This document shows, one piece after another, positions 55,624-63,891 of a stretch of DNA of 64,000 nt. Position 1 is the stretch's first letter, and each line of letters starts with the position of its first letter. The notes beneath the pieces were generated by a model, which saw only the letters and a program-made list of their open reading frames with translations, was not told the DNA's origin and did not search any database. A program made the position numbers and the translations under genes. Origin of the DNA: Microbacterium jejuense (lineage in GTDB: Bacteria > Actinomycetota > Actinomycetes > Actinomycetales > Microbacteriaceae); the NCBI RefSeq assembly GCF_019511665.1, contig NZ_JAEUAW010000004.1:328340-392339 (forward strand), read 5' to 3'.

Positions 55624-56385
55624 GTGACCCTGGACCCGCATCTCGACGACGCACACGGTGCGGGCGAGGCGCGCCGGGCGGTGCGCGACGCGCTCGGCGT
55701 CGCGATCGCGACGAGCGCGTACGGCATCTCGTTCGGAGCGCTCGCGGTGGCCGCAGGCTTCGACGTGTGGCAGACGTGCGTGCTCAGCCTCGTGATGTTC
55801 ACCGGTGGATCCCAGTACGCGTTCGTCGGCATCGTCGGTGCCGGGGGACTGGCGGCGGTGCCGGCCGCGATCGCGTCGGCGGCACTGCTCGGCGTCCGGA
55901 ACATCGCCTACGGGATCCGCATGTCGCCCGTCATCGGGACGGGGTTCTGGCGGCGGGCGGCCGCTGCCCAGTTCACGATCGACGAATCGACCGCCGTCTC
56001 GCTCGCTCAGTCCACGCATCGCGCGCGCACGCTCGGGTTCTGGGTGACCGGCATCGGCATCTACGTCGGCTGGAACCTCTCGACCCTCGCCGGGGCGCTG
56101 CTGGGCGACGTCCTCGGCGACCCGCGCGCGTACGGGCTCGACGCCGCGGCGGCTGCGGCCTTCCTCGCGCTGCTGTGGCCGCGCCTGCGCGCCCGCCAGC
56201 CGATCGTGGTGGGAGTCGCGGCGGCGGTCGTCGCGACCGTGCTGACGCCCGTGCTGATGCCCGGGCTTCCGGTGATCATCGCTGCGCTGGTGGCGATCGT
56301 CGTCGGCTGGACCAACTGGCTCGGACGCGAGGACCGGGCCGATGCTGAGCCGGATGCCGTCGCCGAGCGGGAGGGGCTGCCGTGA
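55624..56385 (+). CDS. azlC: AzlC-type branched-chain amino-acid exporter large subunit
   Basis: 253-residue membrane protein of the LIV-E family; with AzlD it exports branched-chain amino acids and analogues. Typical blocks: GISFGALAVAAGFDVWQTC, MFTGGSQYAFVGIVGAGG and AQFTIDESTAVSLAQ. GTG 55624 is preferred because TACGAT (55611-55616) lies 7 nt upstream (leaderless); a start at 55594 would precede the promoter. Overlaps azlD by GTGA. Confidence 0.93.
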   Translation: MTLDPHLDDAHGAGEARRAVRDALGVAIATSAYGISFGALAVAAGFDVWQTCVLSLVMFTGGSQYAFVGIVGAGGLAAVPAAIASAALLGVRNIAYGIRMSPVIGTGFWRRAAAAQFTIDESTAVSLAQSTHRARTLGFWVTGIGIYVGWNLSTLAGALLGDVLGDPRAYGLDAAAAAAFLALLWPRLRARQPIVVGVAAAVVATVLTPVLMPGLPVIIAALVAIVVGWTNWLGREDRADAEPDAVAEREGLP

Positions 56386-56696
56386 CCATGTGGACCGCCG
56401 TGCTCGTGGCATCCATCGTCTGCGTCGCACTGAAGACCGTCGGGTATCTGATCCCGCCGAAGTGGGTGGAGGCGCCGCGCCCGATGCGCATCGCCGACCT
56501 GCTGACGGTGGCGCTGCTCGCGGCGCTCGTCGCCGTGCAGACGCTCGGCGCGGGCCAGACGATCGTCGTGGACGCGCGCGTGCCGGCACTGCTCGTCGCG
56601 GCGGGTCTGTTGCTGCTGCGGGCTCCGTTCCTCGTCGTGGTGGTCGCCGCGGCGGTCGTGGCCGCGCTCCTGCGGCTGTGGGGCTGGGCGGCCTGA
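56382..56696 (+). CDS. azlD: AzlD-type branched-chain amino-acid exporter small subunit
   Basis: 104-residue membrane protein with three to four helices (TMWTAVLVASIVCVALKTVG; LLTVALLAALVAVQTLG; VPALLVAAGLLLLRAPFLVV), the partner of AzlC. GTG start overlaps the azlC stop. PPKWVEAPRPMRI is the conserved cytoplasmic loop. Confidence 0.92.
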   Translation: MTMWTAVLVASIVCVALKTVGYLIPPKWVEAPRPMRIADLLTVALLAALVAVQTLGAGQTIVVDARVPALLVAAGLLLLRAPFLVVVVAAAVVAALLRLWGWAA

Positions 56697-56712
56697 CACC
56701 TAGACTTGGCCG

Positions 56713-57123
56713 GTGAGATTCTCGTGGTCCAGGGTCGGCACGTGGCTGGTGGCGTTCGTCGTCGGCGCGGTGTACGGAGTGGCCGGCACGGTGGCCCAGG
56801 CGTATCAGCTGGGCTGGTTCCCGCTCGGGCTCGTGCTCGCCGTGATCGGCGTCGTCGCGCTCCTCGTCGCCGTGCGCCTGCTGACGGGCGACCGCTGGGC
56901 GGCCCTCGCTGCGGGCCTCGGGGTCATGATCGCGACGCTGGTCTTCTCGGGCGCCGGTCCCGGCGGCTCGGTCGTGGTGCCGCAGGCGCCCGAGGGCCAG
57001 TTCAACCCCGGAATCGTGTGGACGATCATCGTGCCGCTGGCGGCCACCATCGTGATCGCGTGGCCGGAGTCGCTGCCCCGCATGGCGCCGGCCGCCGCGG
57101 TCGCGTCGCGCGACGTGGACTGA
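56713..57123 (+). CDS. Small membrane protein, DUF6113-like
   Basis: 136 residues with four helices (TWLVAFVVGAVYGVAGTVA; GLVLAVIGVVALLVAVRLL; WAALAAGLGVMIATLVFSG; IVWTIIVPLAATIVIAWP). Position just before fdxA-dapC matches an actinobacterial DUF6113-type gene as I recall it; function unknown. Leaderless: TAGACT (56701-56706), 6 nt before GTG 56713. Confidence 0.78.
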   Translation: MRFSWSRVGTWLVAFVVGAVYGVAGTVAQAYQLGWFPLGLVLAVIGVVALLVAVRLLTGDRWAALAAGLGVMIATLVFSGAGPGGSVVVPQAPEGQFNPGIVWTIIVPLAATIVIAWPESLPRMAPAAAVASRDVD

Positions 57124-57168
57124 ACCGCTCCCGTCCGTCGCACGGCCGAGCGATCGGGATGCCGCGGC

Positions 57169-57174
57169 TAGACT
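57169..57174 (+). promoter_or_regulatory. -10 element of leaderless fdxA
   Basis: TAGACT, 6 nt before GTG 57181. Confidence 0.6.
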
Positions 57175-57180
57175 GAACCC

Positions 57181-57501
57181 GTGACGTACGTGATCGCCCT
57201 TCCCTGCGTGGACGTCAAGGACCGCGCCTGCATCGACGAGTGTCCGGTGGACTGCATCTACGAGGGTGACCGGTCGCTGTACATCCACCCGGACGAGTGC
57301 GTGGACTGCGGTGCGTGCGAGCCGGTGTGCCCGGTCGAGGCGATCTACTACGAGGACGACCTGCCCGACGAGTGGCAGGACTACTACAAGGCCAACGTCG
57401 AGTTCTTCGACGACATCGGCTCGCCCGGCGGTGCGGCCAAGGTCGGCGTGATCCACAAGGACCACCCGATCATCGAGGCCCTGCCCCCGCAGGAACACTG
57501 A
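57181..57501 (+). CDS. fdxA: 7Fe ferredoxin
   Basis: 106-residue ferredoxin with one [3Fe-4S] and one [4Fe-4S] cluster expected: CIDECPVDCIYEGDRSLYI and CVDCGACEPVCPVEAIYYED. Electron carrier, possibly to cytochrome P450 or oxidoreductases. Leaderless start (TAGACT 57169). dapC begins one base after its stop, so the two genes are co-transcribed, a conserved actinobacterial pairing. Confidence 0.96.
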   Translation: MTYVIALPCVDVKDRACIDECPVDCIYEGDRSLYIHPDECVDCGACEPVCPVEAIYYEDDLPDEWQDYYKANVEFFDDIGSPGGAAKVGVIHKDHPIIEALPPQEH

Positions 57502-57502
57502 C

Positions 57503-58624
57503 GTGGGGGTCGCCGACCTCGCCGATTACCCCTGGGACGCGGTCGCACCCTACGCGGCACGGGCACGCTCCCACCCCGACGGCCTGGTCGACCTGTCGAT
57601 CGGCTCGCCCGTCGACCCCACCCCGGACGTCATCGGCGACGCCCTGCGCGCCGCGACGGATGCGCACGCGTACCCGCAGACAGTGGGCACCCCCGCCCTG
57701 CGCGCCGCGATCGCGGGCTGGTACGCCCGTCGGCGCGGTGTGCCCGGCCTGACGCCGGAGAACGTGCTGCCGACGGTGGGCTCGAAAGAGCTCGTGGCGC
57801 TGCTGCCGCTACTGCTGGGCCTCGGTCCGGGCGACGTCGTCGTGCACCCGCGGGCGGCGTATCCGACGTACGAGGTCGGCGCGCGGCTCGTCGGCGCCAC
57901 GCCGTTCGCGTCCGACGATCCTGCCGAGTGGCCCGCGGCGACGAAGCTGGTGTGGGTCAACTCGCCCGGCAACCCTGACGGACGCATCCTCGATGTCGAC
58001 GCGCTGCGCGCGGCGGTGGCGCGCGCACGAGAGCTGGGCGCCGTGCTCGCCTCGGACGAGTGCTACGCCGAGCTCGGCTGGGACGCCCCGTGGGACACCG
58101 AGCCGGTGCCCTCGGCGCTGGACCCGCGCGTGACGGACGGCGACCTGCGCGGCATCCTCTCGGTCTATTCGCTCAGCAAGCAGTCGAATCTCGCCGGGTA
58201 CCGTGCGGCGTTCCTCGCGGGGGACCCGGCGGTCGTGGCGCGACTGCTCACCGCCCGCAAGCATCTCGGCCTCATGCTGCCGCTGCCGGTGCAGGCCGCC
58301 ATGGCCGCGGCGCTCGACGACGACGCGCACGTGGCCGCACAGCGCGAGCTGTACCGCCGTCGGCGCGAGGTGCTGAAGCCGGCGGCCGAGGCGGCGGGCT
58401 TCCACATCGACGGCAGCGAGGGCGGCCTGTACCTGTGGGCCACCGAGGGCCGCGACGCATGGGAGAGCCTCGGGCGCCTCGCCGATCTCGGCATCCTCGC
58501 CGGGCCCGGGCACTTCTACGGCACGCACTTCCCGCAGCACGTGCGACTGTCGCTCACGGCCACCGACGAGCGCATCGTTGCGGCGGCTGCGCGCCTGCGG
58601 GCGGTCTCGGTGCTGCAGGACTGA
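57503..58624 (+). CDS. dapC: Succinyldiaminopimelate transaminase
   Basis: PLP aminotransferase (fold I, class I/II) in the succinylase branch of lysine/meso-DAP synthesis, acting after DapD. 373 residues. PLP Lys226 lies in YSLSKQSNLAGYRAAF; substrate-binding features include LSIGSPVDPTP, WVNSPGNPDGR and ASDECYAELGWD. The GTG start is one base after the fdxA stop with AGGAA upstream. dapD is found nearby at 62404 but on the opposite strand and separated by three genes. Confidence 0.94.
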   Translation: MGVADLADYPWDAVAPYAARARSHPDGLVDLSIGSPVDPTPDVIGDALRAATDAHAYPQTVGTPALRAAIAGWYARRRGVPGLTPENVLPTVGSKELVALLPLLLGLGPGDVVVHPRAAYPTYEVGARLVGATPFASDDPAEWPAATKLVWVNSPGNPDGRILDVDALRAAVARARELGAVLASDECYAELGWDAPWDTEPVPSALDPRVTDGDLRGILSVYSLSKQSNLAGYRAAFLAGDPAVVARLLTARKHLGLMLPLPVQAAMAAALDDDAHVAAQRELYRRRREVLKPAAEAAGFHIDGSEGGLYLWATEGRDAWESLGRLADLGILAGPGHFYGTHFPQHVRLSLTATDERIVAAAARLRAVSVLQD

Positions 58625-58685
58625 CGATTCCTCCATCGGATGCGTCGTCCCTTTGGCCGTGTCAGCAGTAGGCGCGACAGCGGAC

Positions 58686-58691
58686 TAGGCT
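58686..58691 (+). promoter_or_regulatory. -10 element of gltA
   Basis: TAGGCT about 122 nt before the GTG, giving a long untranslated leader. No gene is visible between dapC and gltA (188 bp). Confidence 0.5.
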
Positions 58692-58812
58692 GTAAGAACG
58701 CGGCGGCGCGGCATCCCCGTCCCCGCATCTCCGTCCTGAGGCAGGAGCCGTCGAGGCATCGCCGAGGACAGGACGACACCCCCGGCACGACCAGAAATCG
58801 CGAGGAGGCGCC

Positions 58813-60111
58813 GTGAGCGACGCGGGCACCCAGCAGGAGAAGGCCACCCTCACGATCGGTGAGACCACCGCGGAGTTCCCGCTGCTGCGGGGCACCGACG
58901 GCACGCCGAGCGTGGACTTCTCCACCTTCACCCGCCAGACCGGCCACACCGCCCTCGACTACGGCTTCGTGAACACGGCGGCGACCAAGTCCGCCATCAC
59001 GTACATCGACGGCGACCAGGGAATCCTGCGCTACCGCGGCTACCCGATCGAGCAGCTGGCGAAGAACAGCACGTACCTCGAGGTCGCGTGGCTGCTCATC
59101 TACGGCGAGCTTCCGACGGCGGACGAGCTGGCGGACTTCGATGAGAAGATCCGCCGCCACACGCTGCTGCACGAGGACCTCAAGCGGTTCTTCTCGGCCC
59201 TTCCCCACACGGCGCACCCGATGTCGGTGCTGTCGTCGGCCGTGTCTGCGCTCTCGACCTACTACGAGCACCAGTCCGATCCCAACAACCCCGAGCACGT
59301 CGAGCTCAACACGATCCGCATGCTCGCGAAGCTGCCGGTGATCGCGGCGTACGCGCACAAGAAGAGCATCGGGCAGGCGTTCCTGTACCCCGACAACTCG
59401 CTCGGGTTCGTCGACAACTTCCTCAAGCTCAACTTCGGCGTGCTGTCGGAGGTGTACGAGGTCGATCCCGTGATGTCGCGTGCGCTCGAGCGCCTGCTCA
59501 TCCTCCACGAGGACCACGAGCAGAACGCCTCCACGTCGACGGTGCGCCTGGTCGGCTCGACGGGCGCCAACCAGTTCTCGTCCATCTCTGCCGGCATCAA
59601 CGCCCTCTACGGTCCGCTCCACGGCGGCGCCAACGAGGCCGTGCTCGACATGCTGGGTCGCATCCGAGACTCCGGCGAGAGCGTGCAGCGCTTCGTGGAG
59701 CGGGTGAAGAACAAGGAGGACGGGGTGAAGCTCATGGGCTTCGGGCACCGCGTCTACAAGAACTACGACCCGCGCGCGAAGCTCGTGAAGGAGTCGGCCG
59801 ACGAGGTCCTTGCCGCACTCGGCGTCAGCGACCCGCTGCTCGACCTCGCCAAGGAGCTCGAAGAGATCGCGCTCAACGACGCGTACTTCCAGGACCGCCG
59901 GCTCTACCCGAACGTCGACTTCTACACCGGCGTCATCTACAAGGCGATGGGCTTCCCGACGCGCATGTTCACGGTGCTCTTCGCGATCGGGCGCCTGCCC
60001 GGCTGGCTCGCCCAGTGGCGAGAGGCCGCGAGCGACCCCCAGACCAAGATCGGCCGCCCCCAGCAGCTGTACATCGGCGCCCCCGAGCGCGCGTACCCCG
60101 GGCTCGGCTGA
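58813..60111 (+). CDS. gltA: Citrate synthase (type II-like)
   Basis: First TCA-cycle enzyme: condenses acetyl-CoA and oxaloacetate. 432 residues, the length of the hexameric type. Catalytic His270 (GPLHGGANEAV), His312 (FGHRVYKNYDPRA) and Asp369 (PNVDFYTGVIY) are all present. The N-terminal region FPLLRGTDGTPSVDFS matches the long form. GAGGAGG precedes the GTG. Not operonic; it ends at a terminator. Confidence 0.97.
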   Translation: MSDAGTQQEKATLTIGETTAEFPLLRGTDGTPSVDFSTFTRQTGHTALDYGFVNTAATKSAITYIDGDQGILRYRGYPIEQLAKNSTYLEVAWLLIYGELPTADELADFDEKIRRHTLLHEDLKRFFSALPHTAHPMSVLSSAVSALSTYYEHQSDPNNPEHVELNTIRMLAKLPVIAAYAHKKSIGQAFLYPDNSLGFVDNFLKLNFGVLSEVYEVDPVMSRALERLLILHEDHEQNASTSTVRLVGSTGANQFSSISAGINALYGPLHGGANEAVLDMLGRIRDSGESVQRFVERVKNKEDGVKLMGFGHRVYKNYDPRAKLVKESADEVLAALGVSDPLLDLAKELEEIALNDAYFQDRRLYPNVDFYTGVIYKAMGFPTRMFTVLFAIGRLPGWLAQWREAASDPQTKIGRPQQLYIGAPERAYPGLG

Positions 60112-60123
60112 GACGCAGATGAC

Positions 60124-60153
60124 GGATGCCGCACCCCGAGGGGTGCGGCATCC
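60124..60153. terminator. Bidirectional terminator between gltA and MFS gene
   Basis: Inverted repeat GGATGCCGCACCCC (60124-60137) / GGGGTGCGGCATCC (60140-60153), 12-14 bp stem. Heptamer GGATGCC at the outer end of each arm. Confidence 0.85.
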
Positions 60154-60192
60154 TCTGTGTGTACGGCGCGTCCGCGCCTCGGACGCGGCTCG

Positions 60193-61632
60193 TCAGGCCG
60201 CCTCGGCGAAGGCGGGCGTCTCGTCGGCGGTCTCGAGCGGACGCGGGGCGGTGGCATCCACTCGACGCGGCCGGACGGCGAGCACGATGACGGCGGCGAC
60301 CACGGCGGCCCCGGCGATCGTCAGCCACGCCAGCGTGTAGCTGTCGAAGGGCGGGACGTCGCCGGGTGCGACCGACCCGAAAACGACGGCCGTCGTGAAC
60401 GCCGACCCGATCGCCGAGCCGATGGTGCGGATGTTGGCGTTGACGCCGGTGGCGATACCGGTGCGGTCCGCCGGGACGCTTTCGACGATGATGCTCGCCG
60501 CCGACGCGTAGGCCAGGCCGATCCCGACGCCGAACACGCCACCGGCGACGGCGACGGCCAGCAGAGCCGTGTGCTCGATGACGGCGAGCACGACACCGCC
60601 GGCCATGAACACGGCGCCGATCGCCATCATCACCCGCAGCGGCACGACGCGGGCGATCGCACCGGCGGCGAAGCCGACGCCCGACATGCCCACCAGCAGC
60701 GGAAGCAGGGCGACGCCGGCGGCCTGCACCGTCAGCCCGAGACCCCAGCCGGAGCTGACGGGTGTCTCGAGGAACTGGGGCAGGTAGCCCCAGAACCCGA
60801 ATGCGGCGACGCCCACGAGCAGAGCCGCGGCGTTGACGGGCCAGATCGCGCGAGCAGCCATGAGCCGCAGGTCGACGAGCGGGCTGTCGGAGCGCAGCTC
60901 GGCGACGACCCACGCGGCCATGAGCAGGATCGCCGTGGCGAACAGGCCGAGCGTCACGGGCGACGTCCAGCCCCAGCGTGCACCCGAGCTGAGGGGCACG
61001 AGCAGGGCGATGAGCCAGCCCGACAGCAGCACGGCCGACAGCGTGTTGACGCGGCCCTGGGCGCGCACGCCGGTGCGCGGCACGAGCGTGACCGTGAGGA
61101 CGATCCCCGCGACGGCCGCGATGAAGGGCACCGCGAAGATGCCGTGCCAGCCGAGCAGTGCGGCGAGCGGGCCGGCGAGCACGCTGCCTGCGGCGCCGCC
61201 GATGCCGATGATCGCGCTCGTGGCGCCGATCGCACCGGTGAGGCGCTCGGCCGGCATGACGTCGCGCAGCAGGCCGAAGGCGAGTGGGAACAGCGCGCCG
61301 CCGACGCCTTGCAGGACGCGGGCGACGATCAGCACGGGCAGGTTCGCGGCGAACGAGGCGACGATGTCGCCGAGCGCGACGACCGCGATGACGACGAGGA
61401 ACGTGTTGCGGCGGCCTCTCAGGTCGCCGATGCGGCCGAGCAGGGGAGTCGCGACGGCGGCGGCGATGAGCCAGGCCGTGTTGGTCCAGGATGCCGCGTC
61501 CGCCGTGACCCCGAAGTCCGAGGCGATGAGCGGTATGACAGGGATGACGAGGTTCTGCAGGAGCGCGAGCGAGGCGACGCTGATGGCGATCGCCGCGAAC
61601 GCCGCGCGGGACGAAGAGGTGGACGTGGGCAT
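60193..61632 (-). CDS. MFS drug exporter (DHA2-like) divergent from TetR regulator
   Basis: 479-residue efflux pump with about 14 helices. Helix 1 is LALLQNLVIPVIPLIASDFG. The loop motif LGRIGDLRGRRNTF corresponds to motif A, and IIGIGGAAGSVLAGPLAALLGW contains motif C. It is transcribed away from the TetR gene across a 159-bp interval holding two palindromic operators, so it is probably repressed by that regulator and induced by its substrate. Unrelated in close sequence to the DHA2 pump at 22886. Confidence 0.93.
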   Translation of the reverse strand: MPTSTSSSRAAFAAIAISVASLALLQNLVIPVIPLIASDFGVTADAASWTNTAWLIAAAVATPLLGRIGDLRGRRNTFLVVIAVVALGDIVASFAANLPVLIVARVLQGVGGALFPLAFGLLRDVMPAERLTGAIGATSAIIGIGGAAGSVLAGPLAALLGWHGIFAVPFIAAVAGIVLTVTLVPRTGVRAQGRVNTLSAVLLSGWLIALLVPLSSGARWGWTSPVTLGLFATAILLMAAWVVAELRSDSPLVDLRLMAARAIWPVNAAALLVGVAAFGFWGYLPQFLETPVSSGWGLGLTVQAAGVALLPLLVGMSGVGFAAGAIARVVPLRVMMAIGAVFMAGGVVLAVIEHTALLAVAVAGGVFGVGIGLAYASAASIIVESVPADRTGIATGVNANIRTIGSAIGSAFTTAVVFGSVAPGDVPPFDSYTLAWLTIAGAAVVAAVIVLAVRPRRVDATAPRPLETADETPAFAEAA

Positions 61633-61696
61633 CGACGGGCCTTCCGATGGGTGCGGATCCGATGAATGCGGAGTAAAGTGGAGGTAGGTCTCCGAA

Positions 61697-61711
61697 CGGA
61701 GGATGCCTCCG
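61697..61711. promoter_or_regulatory. Probable TetR operator 1
   Basis: Perfect palindrome CGGAGG-ATG-CCTCCG between the MFS and TetR genes. A matching copy lies 27 bp downstream. A related half-site pair (GGAG-N6-CTCC) lies just before it at about 61679-61694. Confidence 0.72.
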
Positions 61712-61723
61712 CTTTGAGATTAG

Positions 61724-61738
61724 CGGAGGGTTCCTCCG
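61724..61738. promoter_or_regulatory. Probable TetR operator 2
   Basis: Perfect palindrome CGGAGG-GTT-CCTCCG, identical in arms and spacer length to operator 1. The 27-bp centre spacing is about 2.6 helical turns. Confidence 0.72.
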
Positions 61739-61791
61739 TTTCGCAACCGTCAGTTTCCGTCCACCCGTTCGCTCCACCGGAGGTCACCGAG

Positions 61792-62361
61792 ATGCCCGTC
61801 GCCGAGCGGATCTCCGCGCTCGAGGCGCGCCGACCGCAGCGCGCCGACGCCGCGCGCAACTTCGACGCCCTCGTCGCCGCCGGGCGCGAGGCGTTCGCCG
61901 AGCAGGGGTCGGCGGCATCCCTCGAAGACATCGCACGACGCGCGGGCGTCGGCATCGGCACGCTGTACCGCAACTTCCCGACGCGGGACGACCTCATCGA
62001 GACGCTGTACCTCGGTGAGGTGGACGCGCTCGTCCAGGCCGCCGAGGAGGTCTCGGCCCTCGAGCCGTGGGACGCCCTGCGGGCGTGGCTCGACCGCTTC
62101 GTCGCCTACGTCGGCACCAAGCACGCACTGCTGGAGGGCCTCAACCGTCGGTCGCCGGTGCTCGCGGAGTGCCGCACCATCATGTTCGCCGCCGGCGAGC
62201 CGCTGCTCCTGCGCGCTCAGGAGGCAGGCGAGGTCGTTCCCGACGTCACGATCGGCGACGTGGTGAAGCTGGTGTCGGGCGTCGCGGCCGTCGCATCGTT
62301 CGACGACGAGGCGCAGCGCACGCGCGTGCTGAATCTCGCGGTGAACGCGATCCGCCGCTGA
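61792..62361 (+). CDS. TetR-family transcriptional regulator
   Basis: 189 residues. N-terminal helix-turn-helix: NFDALVAAGREAFAEQG, then ASLEDIARRAGVGIGTLYRNF; the remainder is a helical ligand-binding domain. Most likely represses the divergent MFS gene and itself through the two CGGAGG-N3-CCTCCG sites. ATG 61792 is set by GGAGGT 7 nt upstream; longer in-frame readings start inside the operators. Confidence 0.93.
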   Translation: MPVAERISALEARRPQRADAARNFDALVAAGREAFAEQGSAASLEDIARRAGVGIGTLYRNFPTRDDLIETLYLGEVDALVQAAEEVSALEPWDALRAWLDRFVAYVGTKHALLEGLNRRSPVLAECRTIMFAAGEPLLLRAQEAGEVVPDVTIGDVVKLVSGVAAVASFDDEAQRTRVLNLAVNAIRR

Positions 62362-62364
62362 CGC

Positions 62365-62396
62365 CGAAGGCCGCCGGCTCGCGCCGACGGCCTTCG
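62365..62396. terminator. Bidirectional terminator between tetR and dapD
   Basis: Inverted repeat CGAAGGCCG (62365-62373) / CGGCCTTCG (62388-62396) between convergent genes, 14-nt loop. Confidence 0.7.
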
Positions 62397-62403
62397 CACA
62401 TCC

Positions 62404-63360
62404 TCAGGCGTGGAGCGCCTCGTTCAGCGTCACTCCCACCCCCGCGCGACGCACAGCCTCGACCGCGCCGCTGAGAGAGTTGCGGCGGAAGAGCAGTCCG
62501 TCGCGGCCGGAGAGGTCGGCGCCCTTCGCGGTCGACGGCGCGCCGTCGGCGCGACGCGGCTCGTCCACCAGGACGACCTTGGTGCCGGCGGTCAGGTACA
62601 GTCCGGCCTCGACCACGCAGTCGTCTCCGAGCGAGATGCCGATGCCCGCGTTCGCGCCGAGCAGTGTGCGGGCGCCGACCGACACCTTGTGGGTGCCGCC
62701 GCCCGACAGCGTTCCCATGATCGAGGCGCCGCCACCGATGTCGCTGCCGTCGCCGACCACGACGCCCTGCGAGATGCGTCCCTCGACCATGCTCTGACCG
62801 AGCGTGCCGGCGTTGAAGTTGACGAAGCCCTCGTGCATGACGGTCGTCCCGGGCGACAGGTAGGCGCCCAGGCGCACGCGGGAGGCATCCGCGATGCGCA
62901 CGCCCGGCGGGGTGACGTAGTCGAGAAGACGGGGGAACTTGTCGAGGCCCTGCACCTGGATGCCCTCTCGTGCGAGGAACGGGCGCAGCCGGGTCAGGGC
63001 GTCGGGATGGACAGGACCGGCTGTGGTCCACGCCACGTTCGGCAGGTGCCCGAAGATGCCGTCGAGGTTGACGGTGTTGGGCTCGGCGAGGCGGTGCGAG
63101 AGCGCGTGCAGACGGAGATAGGCGTCGGGGGTGGAGGCCGGTGCGGCATCCAGGTCGACCTCGAGCGTCACGATCTCGACCTCGACGGCGCGACGCGCGT
63201 CCGGCACCGCGAGCCGGTCGAGCTCGTCCGGCGGAAGCTGCGGGTCGTACCCGAGCGGGATGCGTCCCGCCGCGGGGGAGGGGAACCACGTGTCGAGCAC
63301 GGTCCCGTCTTCGGCGATCGTGGCGAGGCCGGCGCCCCACACCCAGCGTTCTTCGGTCAT
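62404..63360 (-). CDS. dapD: Tetrahydrodipicolinate N-succinyltransferase
   Basis: Hexapeptide-repeat acyltransferase (left-handed beta-helix trimer) adding succinyl from succinyl-CoA to tetrahydrodipicolinate; first step of the succinylase branch toward meso-DAP and lysine, preceding DapC. 318 residues, the actinobacterial length. MHEGFVNFNAGTLGQSMVEG and the glycine-rich repeat region SQGVVVGDGSDIGGGASIMG identify it. ATG 63360 is leaderless: TACCGT (63373-63368) is 7 nt upstream; longer readings upstream cross the rRNA promoter region and are not coding. Confidence 0.96.
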   Translation of the reverse strand: MTEERWVWGAGLATIAEDGTVLDTWFPSPAAGRIPLGYDPQLPPDELDRLAVPDARRAVEVEIVTLEVDLDAAPASTPDAYLRLHALSHRLAEPNTVNLDGIFGHLPNVAWTTAGPVHPDALTRLRPFLAREGIQVQGLDKFPRLLDYVTPPGVRIADASRVRLGAYLSPGTTVMHEGFVNFNAGTLGQSMVEGRISQGVVVGDGSDIGGGASIMGTLSGGGTHKVSVGARTLLGANAGIGISLGDDCVVEAGLYLTAGTKVVLVDEPRRADGAPSTAKGADLSGRDGLLFRRNSLSGAVEAVRRAGVGVTLNEALHA

Positions 63361-63474
63361 GTGATCCACGGTAGCGCGGCGCCTCCCGGGCTGCGCCCCG
63401 CGGGCGTTCCCGTGACGCCGGCGTGCGACACGCCCGGGATGCGTGCCCGATTCGACGCCTCGCGCCGATCCACG

Positions 63475-63480
63475 TAAAGT
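63475..63480 (+). promoter_or_regulatory. Upstream promoter between dapD and the rRNA operon
   Basis: -10-like TAAAGT (63475-63480) with a -35-like TTCGAC at 63451-63456 (18-bp spacer). The predicted start at about 63487 is the first base of a 7-bp RNA stem. Possible rRNA P1 promoter or promoter of a separate small RNA. Confidence 0.45.
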
Positions 63481-63484
63481 TCTT

Positions 63485-63549
63485 GTTGTTCGCCCCAAAG
63501 GGTAGAGCGTCAGACCGGAAGGTCTGGCTCCCCTCAAGCTGCGAACAGC
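63485..63549 (+). ncRNA. Candidate structured RNA or rRNA leader element
   Basis: Closing stem GTTGTTCGC (63485-63493) with GCGAACAGC (63541-63549), one wobble pair. Inside lies a long hairpin GAGC-gt-CAGACC-ggaa-GGTCTG-GCTC (63505-63530) with a GGAA tetraloop. Two alternatives compete: GCTG-cgaa-CAGC (63538-63549), and GTCAGAC (63509-63515) with GTCTGAC (63552-63558). No open frame explains it. It may be the 5' end of the rRNA precursor with switching structure, or a short independent RNA. No known family recognised. Confidence 0.4.
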
Positions 63550-63567
63550 CCGTCTGACACCAGCCGT

Positions 63568-63597
63568 TTGGTTGGTCGGCCGATCTCGGTCTAAGAT
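63568..63597 (+). promoter_or_regulatory. rRNA operon promoter (proximal)
   Basis: -35 TTGGTT (63568-63573), 18-bp spacer, -10 TAAGAT (63592-63597); transcription start near 63604. The leader to the 16S gene is about 290 nt. It contains the actinobacterial leader segment TTTGAGAACTCAACAG (63715-63730), seen also in rRNA spacers and thought to act in antitermination and processing. No coding signal in 63361-63891. Confidence 0.6.
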
Positions 63598-63891
63598 GGG
63601 TGTCTTCCACTCCACGGGCAGTGCGCCACGTCGTGACGCGCGGTCGGGAGTGTGAGAGCAATGGAGTAGCCCCTGGCGATGGTCGAGAGACCGGGTCCTG
63701 GGTGCGTCCGATCTTTGAGAACTCAACAGCGTGCACTTGTCAAATGCCAATTTTTTCTCTGTCGACCACGTTTGTGGTTGGTGGGGGTCTTTTTGGATCA
63801 ATTCATGGATGTCAGTTTGATATTCGTTTTTGGTCATGGTTGAACTCGCTGCGTTTCGGTCGTTTTTCCCGACTGTGCGTGGCTATCATTT

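Noticed and set aside
63487..63549. Possible tRNA: 7-bp acceptor-like stem and a 7-nt loop containing GAA
   Set aside because: No T arm or GTTCGA-type loop, the base before the would-be anticodon is G instead of the invariant U, and the length (about 61 nt) is too short.
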